Assembly: GCA_034421095.1 (NCBI GenBank)
Contig: DAOUKR010000025.1
Location: forward strand, 1 to 64,000
Direction of reading: 5' to 3'
Origin: JAGWBG01 sp034421095
Lineage (GTDB): Bacteria > Chloroflexota > Dehalococcoidia > Lucifugimonadales > JAGWBF01
DNA length: 64,000 bases
Shown piece by piece: positions 8,823 through 16,853 of this stretch (positions are counted from its first letter, which is position 1; the number at the start of each line of letters is the position of its first letter). Below the pieces are notes generated by a model. It saw only the letters and a list, made by a program, of their open reading frames with translations. It ran no database searches and was not told where the DNA came from. The translations under genes and the position numbers were made by a program.

Positions 8823-8967
8823 GGCAAACATTGGTGGTAAGCCGAACGGCGCCGCCGGAAGGCAAGCGTGACACGCTCGCAGAGCAGTCCCGGTTAGCGC
8901 CAAAGGCAAGCGCGCTCATGCGTCGTTCGGCCCATGCCGGAAACTCAACTAGGCTGTGAGGTTACTT

Positions 8968-9954
8968 ATGAGCAGTGTATTCTTCGGTATAGCCACAAAG
9001 ACATACCACTACGACCGCACCCTCGGTCGAGCCGAGTTCTCCGGGGCGGGCTTCAGGCAGCCCATGGACCTGGCCCTGGGGCCCGAGGGCATCATCTACG
9101 TGGTAAACCGGTCCTGGGAGTACAGGCCCGACGGTGTTCGAGTTACCATGCTGACCATCAACGAGGAGTACATAGGCGAGTTCAGCAGGTTCGGAGACGG
9201 TGACGGCCAACTCCACTGGCCCATTTCCATCGCCCTGGACAGCGACCAGAACGTGTACGTCGCAGATGACTGGCTCAACCGCATATCTGTCTTCGACAAG
9301 GACGGGGTGTATATGAGCAAGTGGGGCACTCCCGGGTCCGGCGACGGCGAGCTAAACAAGCCCGCCGGCATCCGATTCGACCGGGACGACAACCTGTACG
9401 TGGTGGACAGCGGCAACAACCGTGTCCAGAAGCTCACAAAGGACGGGAAGTTCCTGGCCAAATGGGGCAGCGCAGGCAACGGTGAGGGCCAGTTCAACCT
9501 GCCCTGGGGCCTGAACTTCGACAGCAGGGGCGACGTGTTCGTGGCCGACTGGCGCAACGACCGGGTCCAGAAGTTCACTCCAGACGGCCAGTTCCTGGCA
9601 GAGTACGGGTCCCCTGGCAATGGAGTCGGAGAGTTCCACCGCCCCACGGCCGTGGCCGTTGACAAGGACGGAGACATATACATAGTGGACTGGGGCAATG
9701 ACCGAGTCCAGGTGCTAACCCCCGACGGAAGGCACATCACCACTTTCACTGGCGATGCCACCATGTCAGGCTGGGGACAGGACAAACTGAATGCAAACCC
9801 CGACATGATGCGGATGCGCAACATGATGAGGGACCTTGAGCCTGAAAGGGCCTTGTGGCGTCCGAAGGCTATCGCAATAGATGACGATGGCAGAATCATC
9901 ATCTCGGACAGCAACCGCGGCCGCCTTCAGGTATACCAGAAAGATAATTACTAG
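8968..9954 (+). CDS. NHL repeat-containing beta-propeller protein
   Basis: About 328 residues made of NHL repeats. Repeating units read GDGDGQLHWPISIALDSD, GSGDGELNKPAGIRFDRD, GNGEGQFNLPWGLNFDS and GNGVGEFHRPTAVAVDKD, each followed by VYVADDWLNRI-type strands, consistent with a six-bladed propeller closed by the C-terminal PKAIAIDDDGRIIISDSNR blade. Such proteins bind ligands or act as lyase-like propellers; the role here is unknown. No signal peptide is present, like its DUF1800/DUF1501 neighbours. The ATG at 8968 is preferred over the GTG at 8956 because TGAGGTT lies between them at useful spacing. Confidence 0.85.
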   Translation: MSSVFFGIATKTYHYDRTLGRAEFSGAGFRQPMDLALGPEGIIYVVNRSWEYRPDGVRVTMLTINEEYIGEFSRFGDGDGQLHWPISIALDSDQNVYVADDWLNRISVFDKDGVYMSKWGTPGSGDGELNKPAGIRFDRDDNLYVVDSGNNRVQKLTKDGKFLAKWGSAGNGEGQFNLPWGLNFDSRGDVFVADWRNDRVQKFTPDGQFLAEYGSPGNGVGEFHRPTAVAVDKDGDIYIVDWGNDRVQVLTPDGRHITTFTGDATMSGWGQDKLNANPDMMRMRNMMRDLEPERALWRPKAIAIDDDGRIIISDSNRGRLQVYQKDNY

Positions 9955-10100
9955 GACTCTGAATACGCTTCCTATCTCTGAAAAGAGAGCGTGTTCCAAG
10001 CTCCTGCATCCCCGTCAAGGGAATGTAATGGGAGTCCCGGCTCCCATCTGGAGGAGAACTGTAATAGGAAGCATAAGCAGGGCCATAGAGCATAACCACC

Positions 10101-10137
10101 AAGTCGAAGTCCCCCGGAGACCGGGGGACTTCGACTT
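10101..10137. terminator. Perfect 17-bp hairpin, probable terminator
   Basis: AAGTCGAAGTCCCCCGG at 10101-10117 pairs perfectly with 10121-10137 across the three-base loop AGA. Downstream is TTCCC, only a weak T-run. It follows the NHL gene and precedes the small gene at 10201, so it may end the 6.2-10 kb transcript; an unusually long perfect stem could also be a mobile-repeat relic. Confidence 0.5.
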
Positions 10138-10200
10138 TCCCACAGCAGTATTCCCAACGGCATCGGGCACTATCATACCTGATTCACAGGAGAAGACGAT

Positions 10201-10521
10201 ATGAGTGAAGGGCAGGTCAAGTGGTCACGGGTGAAGGAACTGCTTGAAGATGTTATGGAGCGGTGGATAAGCAGGCATGGCGAGCCTGCACCCGGAATAC
10301 ACGATTACTATTGGGACACGCCCCAGGCATTGGCCAGCAACAGGCCGTACGGCAGGCAGCTTATCGAGCCGGGAAAGCCGGGGAGTGAGACGTATCTGAT
10401 AATCTTCCTGCGAAGGGGCATGGGAACCATTCCACGGATGCCCCGGGGAGGCCCCTTCCTGAGCGGCGACGAGATTGACGAAATCGAGAGGTGGATAGAC
10501 GACGGGATGCCCGAAGATTAA
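10201..10521 (+). CDS. Small protein with cytochrome-c-like C-terminal tail, no heme motif
   Basis: The 106-residue protein ends in IPRMPRGGPFLSGDEIDEIERWIDDGMPED, which resembles the last helix of class I c-type cytochrome domains in which a Met in MPxGGP ligates heme and the protein ends in IRxWIDxGA. No CxxCH motif and no signal peptide are present, so heme attachment is not expected. The N-terminal half (residues 1-60) is charged and unrecognised. AGGAGAAG precedes the ATG. It lies downstream of the DUF1501 cluster, where planctomycete and related genomes often have cytochrome-domain genes. I cannot assign a function. Confidence 0.6.
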   Translation: MSEGQVKWSRVKELLEDVMERWISRHGEPAPGIHDYYWDTPQALASNRPYGRQLIEPGKPGSETYLIIFLRRGMGTIPRMPRGGPFLSGDEIDEIERWIDDGMPED

Positions 10522-10535
10522 CCATTGGCTCCAGG

Positions 10536-10874
10536 TCAGCCTCCAGATATGGCGCAGCCGGGAGTGAGCTTCTGGGGGAAGTCCCGGCATCCCTGGGGCC
10601 TGTCGCTGTAAATTCGGCACGCAGACGTGGCGTCATCCAGCATGGGGCAGTGCTCGCCGGGGTGGTCAGTGAAGCGCACCCATCCACCGCCCGGCCCTTC
10701 GGTAATCACCACGTCCACACCAAGAGCGGCTGCTTTCCCCCTGAAGGCCGTGACCTCTTCCCTCTTAAGGGTGAGAATCAGGGAGCCGCGGCAGCAGGCG
10801 GCCCTGCACTGGTCCATACATATACGACTGGCATCTTCGGGAGTCAGTCCGGGTATCAGATGGGGTGCCATCAT
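10536..10874 (-). CDS. YkgJ family cysteine cluster protein
   Basis: This 112-residue protein has the spaced cysteines of the CxxxCxxxCC type cluster: CMDQCRAACCRGS near residues 19-31, then HCPMLDDATSACRIYSDRPQGCRDFP and a last Cys in TPGCAISG. The family (PF03692, formerly UPF0153) is thought to bind zinc or an iron-sulfur cluster; function is largely unknown. It is convergent with the gene ending at 10521, only 14 bases away. The ATG at 10874 is one of two consecutive Met codons and has GGAGGG just upstream. Confidence 0.8.
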   Translation of the reverse strand: MMAPHLIPGLTPEDASRICMDQCRAACCRGSLILTLKREEVTAFRGKAAALGVDVVITEGPGGGWVRFTDHPGEHCPMLDDATSACRIYSDRPQGCRDFPQKLTPGCAISGG

Positions 10875-11017
10875 CCCTCCGGAAGCGTTAATCGGCCTGA
10901 ATAAAGAGCACCGTGTAAAGGGTCACACTTCGTCCCAGACATTTTATCACCTGGAGTCCGGCCAGGCATCCCTGGCATAGCAGAGTCTCTCGATTCTTCT
11001 ACATTGCAGGTAATTTT

Positions 11018-11085
11018 CGTCACGCCCGCGAAAGCGGGAGTCCAGTATGCCAGGATATAGATTCCCGTTTTCACGGGAATGACGG
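11018..11085. repeat. Inverted-repeat intergenic element (about 68 bp)
   Basis: The left arm (CGTCACGCCCGCGAAAGC, then GGGAGTC) and the right arm (GATTCCCGTTTTCACGGG, then AATGACGG) are imperfect inverted repeats, and each arm also folds on itself (CCCGC-GAAA-GCGGG and CCCGT-TTTC-ACGGG). This is the class of short palindromic elements related to the fragment at 693-710. It sits in the 326-base gap 10875-11200, in which I see no gene. Confidence 0.7.
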
Positions 11086-11200
11086 GTGAATTCTTGATAA
11101 TCGAAAGGCCCTTCCTATACGTGCCCTGCGCTTGACACTGGTTGGGCAGGGTAGTAGTATGCCGCCAAGCGGCGTCAGAACAGGATATGGGGAGGTTGGC

Positions 11201-12379
11201 ATGGACCTGGTAATCCGAAACACACGGCTTATTGACGGCACCGGATCCGACCCCATGAACAGGGTAAGCGTAGAGGTGACCAACGGGACCTTCAGCTGGA
11301 TTGGAGAGGAGACGGCTCGCCCACGGAGGAAAACGCACCAGGAAGACATCAACGGTGAGGGAATGACCCTGATTCCCGGTATGATTGACTGTCACGAGCA
11401 TTTCACCGGCGATGGCGGACTGGAAAGCATGGACCGCCTTCTGGATGACACCCAGGAGATTTTCACCCTGAAGGCGGTAGGGAATGCGAGACGCGCCCTT
11501 ATGTCCGGCGTAACCTCGGCGCGGGACGTGGGAGCGCGCTACGGAATCAATATCCTCGTCGCCAAGTGGACGTCATCGGGGGCCATTGTGGGTCCTCGTA
11601 TCATAGCTGCCGGAGAATGGTTGCAGTTCCCCGGCACATGGCCTGCCGGCCTTACCCGCAGGACGGAGACCCCTGAAGAACTGCTCCTGGCGATCCGGGA
11701 CCAGATAGATAACGGCGCCGGCCTGATTAAGGTGGGCGCTACGGGGTTCAGGGCCAACGGCGAGCAGTTCGGCAGCCTCGGTCCGGAGGCCCTGGACGTG
11801 GCGGTACGGGCCGCCCACGAAGCAGGTCTGAAAATCGCCGCCCATTGTCACGGCTTTGAAGGGACCCAACAGGCCGTCGAGGCAGGAATAGACTCCATCG
11901 AGCACGGGACTTATACCAACGAGGAGACCATACGGCTAATGGCCCAGAAGGGCACCTACATGATCCCCACCATGTCCACCTGGGACACGCGAGAGCGTCT
12001 GGGAAACCAGTACGGTATGCCCGCGCACCAGATGGCAGATGTCCTGGATCGCAAGGAAAACTCGATAGCCAGCTTCAAGCGGGCGCTCAGAGAGGGCGTG
12101 AAGATAGCCGCCGGGACCGACGCGGGCGGCTGCCCTGCGCGCCATGGATTTATCGCGCGGGAACTGGAGCTAATGATAGATGCAGGCATGAGTCCCAAGG
12201 TAGCGTTGGAGTCCGCTACCCGGGAAGCGGCCATCCTCCTCGGCATCCTGGACGAAGTGGGCACCGTCGAGGTCGGCAAACAGGCTGACATGGTCCTCAT
12301 AGACGGCGACCCCCACTCGGACCCGATGGCGTTGCGAAACGTCTGGGCCGTATTTCAAGGGGGAAGGCGTGTCAGGTAA
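11201..12379 (+). CDS. Amidohydrolase family protein (imidazolonepropionase-like)
   Basis: The 392-residue protein starts MDLVIRNTRLIDGTGSDP, the usual N-terminal beta-sandwich of cyclic amidohydrolases. Metal-site motifs follow: IDCHEHFT (HxH), VGATGFRANGE near the catalytic lysine/valine region, IAAHCHGFEGTQQAVEAG and IEHGTY with two further His residues, and IAAGTDAGG with the Asp ligand. This order is typical of Xaa-Pro dipeptidase-like and imidazolonepropionase-like hydrolases; the substrate is unknown. ATG at 11201 has GGAGG five bases before it, which argues against an earlier in-frame ATG at 11132. It heads a probable three-gene hydrolase operon through 14486. Confidence 0.9.
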   Translation: MDLVIRNTRLIDGTGSDPMNRVSVEVTNGTFSWIGEETARPRRKTHQEDINGEGMTLIPGMIDCHEHFTGDGGLESMDRLLDDTQEIFTLKAVGNARRALMSGVTSARDVGARYGINILVAKWTSSGAIVGPRIIAAGEWLQFPGTWPAGLTRRTETPEELLLAIRDQIDNGAGLIKVGATGFRANGEQFGSLGPEALDVAVRAAHEAGLKIAAHCHGFEGTQQAVEAGIDSIEHGTYTNEETIRLMAQKGTYMIPTMSTWDTRERLGNQYGMPAHQMADVLDRKENSIASFKRALREGVKIAAGTDAGGCPARHGFIARELELMIDAGMSPKVALESATREAAILLGILDEVGTVEVGKQADMVLIDGDPHSDPMALRNVWAVFQGGRRVR

Positions 12380-12418
12380 GGGCACCGGGCATCCCAACGC
12401 TCCAAAAGTGCAGGCAAT

Positions 12419-13114
12419 ATGACTCAAGGCAGACCGCCGCAAGTACCCACCCCCCGGATTTCCGACGTGGACATCGGGCCACCCCACGAGGGAGACACCG
12501 GGCAGGGCGTTGTATTGGCCACCGACCGGGGTGAGATAAAAGCAATCCTGCACCCAAGCGCAGACGGTGGAGAAGGAGCGGTGCTGTGGGTGTGGGGCGC
12601 TCGCGGCGGCTATGCAGGGCCAGCTGAAGGCATCTTTGCCAATCTGGCCGAGGAGTTCAAGTCTCAGAACATCTCTTCGCTGCGGCTCAACTACCGCAAC
12701 CCGGCTGACTACACGGAATCAGTGATTGACGTGCTATGCGGTCTTGAGTTCTTGAAAGAGCGGGGACATTCCCGCGTCGCATTGGTGGGTCATTCCTTTG
12801 GCGGTGCCGTGGTCATTACTTCGGCCATACTCAGCGACCAGGTAGTCGCCGTGGTATCCCTCTCACCCCAGACCTACGGAGCCAGGGGAGCGTCACAAGT
12901 CTCCCCTCGCCCGTTTCTGATAGTTCATGGCCTGGAAGATACCCGGCTACCCCCGGATTGCGCCAGGCAGATCTATCAATGGGCCAGGCAACCTAAGGAA
13001 CTGGTACTATACCCCCAAGCAGAGCACGGGTTGAGGGAGTGCAAGGACGAGCTTCACGAACTACTCCGTCGCTGGATACCGGAGAAATTAGGGAAGGAGA
13101 ACACCGATGACTGA
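12419..13114 (+). CDS. Alpha/beta hydrolase (dienelactone hydrolase-like)
   Basis: The 231-residue protein carries the nucleophile elbow VALVGHSFGGAVV (GxSxG, Ser at about residue 125), an Asp candidate in IVHGLEDTRLPPDCA, and a His candidate in YPQAEHGLRECKDEL, in the order expected for a serine hydrolase triad. The fold class is the KANL3/Tex30 or dienelactone-hydrolase-like group. The extended N-terminus (about 30 residues) is proline-rich and unassigned. It overlaps the M20 peptidase start by eight bases, indicating translational coupling within the 11.2-14.5 kb operon. Substrate not determined. Confidence 0.82.
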   Translation: MTQGRPPQVPTPRISDVDIGPPHEGDTGQGVVLATDRGEIKAILHPSADGGEGAVLWVWGARGGYAGPAEGIFANLAEEFKSQNISSLRLNYRNPADYTESVIDVLCGLEFLKERGHSRVALVGHSFGGAVVITSAILSDQVVAVVSLSPQTYGARGASQVSPRPFLIVHGLEDTRLPPDCARQIYQWARQPKELVLYPQAEHGLRECKDELHELLRRWIPEKLGKENTDD

Positions 13115-14486
13115 CCTGAGCTTGACGTCGGAGCAGCTTGATAGCTACGCCGCCAGCATTCGACGGGAGTACGAGACCATGCTGGGCAGGTTCGTGGAAA
13201 TCCCCACAATCAGCGCGGACTCCAGTCATGCTCCCGATATACAGAGAGGTGCGGACCTGGCCCGACAGTACCTACAGGACTCCGGGGCTTCCGTGGAAGT
13301 GGTGGAGACCCCCGGCAATCCCGTAGTCCTGGGCAAGCTGCTGACAGACCCGGCCAATCCCACCATCACCATCTATAATCACATAGACGTGCAGCCAGCC
13401 CAGGAACCGGAATGGATAAGCGACCCCTTCTCCTTTCACGTTGAGGATGGGCGCTACGAAGGACGGGGCTGTACCGACGACAAAGGGCCTGCCCTTACCG
13501 CTCTGTTCGCCGCCCGTTACGCCATAGAGATGGGAACTCCGATTAACATCCACTTTGTTTGGGAGTTGGAGGAGGAAATCGGCAGCCCCAACTTCGAGCA
13601 CTTCATAAGAAGCAAGGGTAATGGGCTCGCAACCGACTCGGTCCTGGTTTCGGACACGGTCTGGCTTTCTCGTGACACTCCGGCCATCCCCTATGGCCTT
13701 CGCGGCCTGCAAGGAGCAAGGTTATTCCTGGAGACGGCCAGGACGGACGCCCATTCCGGTCTCACCGGTGGTGCAGCACGGAATCCCGTTGGCGAACTCT
13801 GCCAGGTTATCAGCCAATGCTATAACCCTGTCACCGGTAGGGTAAACATCCCCGGGTTCTACGACGACGTGGTCCCCGTGAGCAACGAGGAGATAGCGAG
13901 CTTTATGGCCTCGGGTTTCAACGTCGAGACCTTCGCGCAGGCTCACGGTCTTAACAGTCTACGGACCCGTGATACCCGAGAGGTTATCGAGAGGATATGG
14001 TGCCAGCCTACCTTCGAGGTCCACGGCATCTCCGGGGGTTACGTGGGGCCGGGCATCAAAACGGTTGTGCCGCCCCGCGCCGAAGGGAAAATAAGTATGC
14101 GTCTGGTATCCAATCAGGACCCTATGCGGATGCTCCGGCTGCTGCAAGATTATGTTAAGGAGATTAACCCTGACATACAGGTGGAGAGTGGGGGTTCGCT
14201 CCGGCCTTATCTCGGCGAGTTCAGTGGGGCATACGCGGACGCCGCAAGGCGCGCCATACAGTTCGGATTCGGCAAAGAGCCTGCGTTCATCAGGGAAGGC
14301 GGGTCCATAGGGGCCGTGGTGACAATGCAGCAGTATATGCAAGCGCCCATAATGTTCATCGGGCTGAGCCTTCCCGAACACGGATACCACGCACCCAACG
14401 AACATTACGATTGGGGCCAAGCCTCGGGGGGCATAAAAGCACTGGTAAAGTATTTCAACGAAGTGTCTTCAATAAAGCGACAGTAG
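13107..14486 (+). CDS. M20/M25/M40 family metallopeptidase (dipeptidase-like)
   Basis: The 459-residue protein has the two-zinc M20 pattern: NHIDVQPAQEPEWISDPF (His plus Asp), GRGCTDDKGPALTALFA (Asp), ELEEEIGSPNFEHF with catalytic Glu and metal-binding Glu, VSDTVWLS (Asp), and a late EHGYHAPNEHYDW with the last His. A dimerisation domain fills the middle. Members are carboxypeptidases, dipeptidases or acylase-like hydrolases; cytoplasmic location is likely since no signal is seen. GGAAGGAG is placed before the ATG. As the last gene of a hydrolase run it suggests scavenging of amides or peptides. Confidence 0.9.
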   Translation: MTDLSLTSEQLDSYAASIRREYETMLGRFVEIPTISADSSHAPDIQRGADLARQYLQDSGASVEVVETPGNPVVLGKLLTDPANPTITIYNHIDVQPAQEPEWISDPFSFHVEDGRYEGRGCTDDKGPALTALFAARYAIEMGTPINIHFVWELEEEIGSPNFEHFIRSKGNGLATDSVLVSDTVWLSRDTPAIPYGLRGLQGARLFLETARTDAHSGLTGGAARNPVGELCQVISQCYNPVTGRVNIPGFYDDVVPVSNEEIASFMASGFNVETFAQAHGLNSLRTRDTREVIERIWCQPTFEVHGISGGYVGPGIKTVVPPRAEGKISMRLVSNQDPMRMLRLLQDYVKEINPDIQVESGGSLRPYLGEFSGAYADAARRAIQFGFGKEPAFIREGGSIGAVVTMQQYMQAPIMFIGLSLPEHGYHAPNEHYDWGQASGGIKALVKYFNEVSSIKRQ

Positions 14487-14601
14487 CTCCAGAAGACCAC
14501 CAGGCTTGCAGGACGAATGGACTGACCAGAGAGAATCTACCCATCCTCCGACGGTCGTACTATCGTACTATCAATGTGAGCGGCAGAAACTAACTCTGTC
14601 T

Positions 14602-14658
14602 CTGTAATGACCCTGTAATGACCCTGTAATACCTCTGTAATGCCCGGTATGCTATGAT
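14602..14658 (+). promoter_or_regulatory. PhoB/OmpR-type operator: four 11-bp direct repeats plus -10 box
   Basis: CTGTAATGACC occurs at 14602-14612 and 14613-14623, followed by CTGTAATACCT (14624-14634) and CTGTAATGCCC (14635-14645). The 7-mer CTGTAAT at 11-bp spacing parallels the known pho box (CTGTCAT direct repeats, 11-bp period). A TATGAT -10 lies at 14653-14658, 11 bases after the last 7-mer, with no -35 hexamer, the architecture of activator-dependent pho-type promoters. The start codon of the TlpA-like gene is 78 bases further on. The regulator itself is not in this window. Confidence 0.6.
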
Positions 14659-14735
14659 CAGTAATTGAACCTTCATTCCCCGTGGAGCATCAGGAATATT
14701 GAAGGCATAAATGTGGTAATTTTGGAGGAGTTGCC

Positions 14736-15443
14736 GTGAGAACCAATAACTTCCTGCGTACTTTAAGGGGTGACACAGGTATACCGCCCCTTTCAGGCCA
14801 GAAAGTGACACGTAAATTGCCGCGACCGTGGCTGAGCATCGTTCCAGGACTCATGGTGCTGAGTCTTCTGCTCCTCGCCGCCTGCGGTGGAGGCTCGGAG
14901 CCATCCGATGGAAACCCCACAAGCACACCTGTCCCGGCTTCCGATGAGACCCCACAGGACCAGACAGCGAAGGATGACAGTCCCAAGGGTGTTCTGGCCT
15001 CGAATCTTGATTTCCCAATCTCGTTATACCAGGGCGATGATGTAATGGGTGCGACAGAGGTCAACTTCTCCGAATTTTTCCAGGGTAAGCCGGTTGTGCT
15101 CAACTTCTGGGCCGGACTTTGCCCACCTTGCCGCGCCGAGATACCGGATTTCCAGAGGTTCCATGAAAACTTCAGCGACCGGGTAACGCTTTTCGGGCTG
15201 GACGTCGGCCCCTTCACCGGCCTGGGGTCCAATGAGACCGGCAGAGAACTCATTCAGGAGTTGGGGGTCAGCTATCCAGTTGGGTCTACCACGGCCGAGA
15301 GTGTCATGAGGGAATATAGAATCCTGGGTATGCCGTCTACAATCTTTATGACCAGTGACGGCGAAATTTTCCGAAACTGGGGAGGGATACTGGATGAGGC
15401 CAAGCTGATTGAAATTACGGAGGAGATGCTGGCCCTCCCCTAG
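14736..15443 (+). CDS. TlpA-like thioredoxin-fold lipoprotein
   Basis: The 235-residue protein has a basic N-terminus, a hydrophobic stretch ending in LLLLAAC with lipobox Cys at residue 50, and a low-complexity Ser/Thr/Pro linker to about residue 85. The thioredoxin domain follows with NFWAGLCPPCRAEIPDF (CPPC at residues 129-132) and the cis-Pro loop GMPSTIF. It is expected to be a membrane-anchored, outward-facing thiol:disulfide reductase, likely drawing electrons from the CcdA protein encoded 11 bases downstream and serving cytochrome c maturation or other extracytoplasmic thiols. GGAGGAG ends five bases before the GTG at 14736. The long N-terminal extension before the hydrophobic stretch is unusual for a lipoprotein signal. 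Confidence 0.9.
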   Translation: MRTNNFLRTLRGDTGIPPLSGQKVTRKLPRPWLSIVPGLMVLSLLLLAACGGGSEPSDGNPTSTPVPASDETPQDQTAKDDSPKGVLASNLDFPISLYQGDDVMGATEVNFSEFFQGKPVVLNFWAGLCPPCRAEIPDFQRFHENFSDRVTLFGLDVGPFTGLGSNETGRELIQELGVSYPVGSTTAESVMREYRILGMPSTIFMTSDGEIFRNWGGILDEAKLIEITEEMLALP

Positions 15444-15454
15444 CGAGAGTTATT

Positions 15455-16342
15455 ATGAAGAGCATTCCCCTACTTTTACCAAGCATCAATACCTGGAGGA
15501 GCTACATCCTACCGGGGCTTGCGGCCGTCGCGGCCCTGGCGGCCGCAGTTGTTGGGGCCTATCTCAGCGGGGAGGCCAGCGGCACGAGTGGAGTTAACGG
15601 CTTCGTCGAGTCCCTGTCGGGCAGGTCGAGTTCTTACCTGGGGAATATAGGCTTTCTGGCCCCTCTTGGCTTTGCCTTTGCCGCGGGTATGGCATCTACC
15701 GTCAATCCCTGCGGTTTTGCCATGCTCCCAGCCTACCTGGGACTCTATCTGGGCTCCGGCGAAGAGGGAAAGCATTCCATTCACCGCTTGGCCAAGGCGC
15801 TACTGGTTGGTGGAATGGTCACGTCCGGGTTCATACTGCTCTTTGGGGTAGCCGGCATAGTTATAGGCGCCGGAGCGCGGTCTGTGGTGGACATCATTCC
15901 CTGGCTTGGCCTGGTCACCGGTATTCTGGTGGCGATTGGGGGGGCATGGATGTTGGGAGGAGGCAAGCTATACAGCAGCTTCGCCACCCGCGCTGCGGCC
16001 CACATAGGAAATCCGGGCCAGGTCAGCGTCAAAGGGTACTTCCTGTTCGGAATAAGCTATGGAGTCGCCTCTCTAAGCTGCGTCCTTCCCATCTTCCTGG
16101 TGGTGGTAGTTAGCACTATCACCGTGTCGGGAACCCTGGAAGCGATAGGGCAGTTTGTCCTTTATGCCCTGGGCATGGGTCTGGTGATAATGCTCCTCAC
16201 CATAGGAATGGCATTGTTCAAAGGGACAATAGTAGGCATACTTCGAAAGGTCCTCCCACATATTCAGACGGTCAGCGCTGTGTTGATGCTAGTCGCCGGC
16301 TCGTACATCGTCTACTACTGGCTCACCATCGGGGGCCTGTGA
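15455..16342 (+). CDS. ccdA: CcdA-like cytochrome c biogenesis / thiol electron transport membrane protein
   Basis: The 295-residue protein has an N-terminal anchor plus about six membrane helices. The two conserved cysteines of CcdA/DsbD-beta proteins are in TVNPCGFAMLPAYL and SLSCVLPIFLVV. Role from the family: transfer of reducing equivalents from cytoplasmic thioredoxin across the membrane to outward-facing thioredoxin-fold proteins, here most plausibly the TlpA-like lipoprotein encoded directly upstream. The first 60 residues (one helix and a Ser/Gly-rich loop) are extra compared with compact CcdA proteins. The ATG has no strong ribosome-binding site but lies 11 bases after the upstream stop. 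Confidence 0.9.
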   Translation: MKSIPLLLPSINTWRSYILPGLAAVAALAAAVVGAYLSGEASGTSGVNGFVESLSGRSSSYLGNIGFLAPLGFAFAAGMASTVNPCGFAMLPAYLGLYLGSGEEGKHSIHRLAKALLVGGMVTSGFILLFGVAGIVIGAGARSVVDIIPWLGLVTGILVAIGGAWMLGGGKLYSSFATRAAAHIGNPGQVSVKGYFLFGISYGVASLSCVLPIFLVVVVSTITVSGTLEAIGQFVLYALGMGLVIMLLTIGMALFKGTIVGILRKVLPHIQTVSAVLMLVAGSYIVYYWLTIGGL

Positions 16343-16473
16343 TAGTCTTCCTGAACAACCCTTGTTCGGCCACTCAGAAAGGTCTTGTCAAAGTCATCTG
16401 GCTGGGGTAGAGTGGGAGCGTCCAACGCCGGATGGATGAATCTGAAAGAATACGGTCAGGGAGGATAAGAACC

Positions 16474-16800
16474 ATGGCAGACAATGGGAAGTATCTCTTT
16501 GTGGTCATGCTGGACGTAGAGCCGGACAATGAAGAGGAGTTCAACGAGCTATACAATAATGAGCACATTCCCTTTCTACTGGAGGTCCCCGGGGTGCTAA
16601 GCGCCACGCGCTACGAGAATGTGGAAGGAAGCGACGGGGTACCCAAATACCTGGCGATATACGAGATAGAAAGCCCGGAGGTGCCCAACAGCGAGGCGTT
16701 CAGAGATGCGGGAAACAGGGGTGAGTGGCCCCATAAAGTCAGGCCTCATACCAAGAACCGTTCCCTCATAGTCTACAAGCGTATGCAGACCGGGGGATAG
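16474..16800 (+). CDS. Small dimeric alpha/beta-barrel protein (EthD/DUF4286-like)
   Basis: The 108-residue protein reads MADNGKYLFVVMLDVEPDNEEEFNELYNN and then EHIPFLLEVPGVLSATRYEN, a pattern typical of ferredoxin-like dimeric alpha-beta barrel proteins (EthD, ABM or DUF4286 type) in which a His near the start of helix 1 (NEHIPFLL) is conserved. These bind or modify small hydrophobic molecules; no specific function can be given. The ATG at 16474 is used because GGGAGGA precedes it by eight bases; an in-frame ATG at 16432 lacks one. It may be co-transcribed with the CocE gene 53 bases later. Confidence 0.65.
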   Translation: MADNGKYLFVVMLDVEPDNEEEFNELYNNEHIPFLLEVPGVLSATRYENVEGSDGVPKYLAIYEIESPEVPNSEAFRDAGNRGEWPHKVRPHTKNRSLIVYKRMQTGG

Positions 16801-16853
16801 ACAACGGCGCTCCGGAAGGTCGGCTTGCAAACCACCAGTGAAGGAGACGTGAC

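Noticed and set aside
11132..11200. An earlier amidohydrolase start at 11132.
   Set aside because: No ribosome-binding site, and the conserved N-terminus begins at the ATG at 11201 with GGAGG in front.
14602..14645. Interpreting the four short repeats as a CRISPR array.
   Set aside because: Units are contiguous 11-mers without spacers, and the geometry fits a response-regulator operator.
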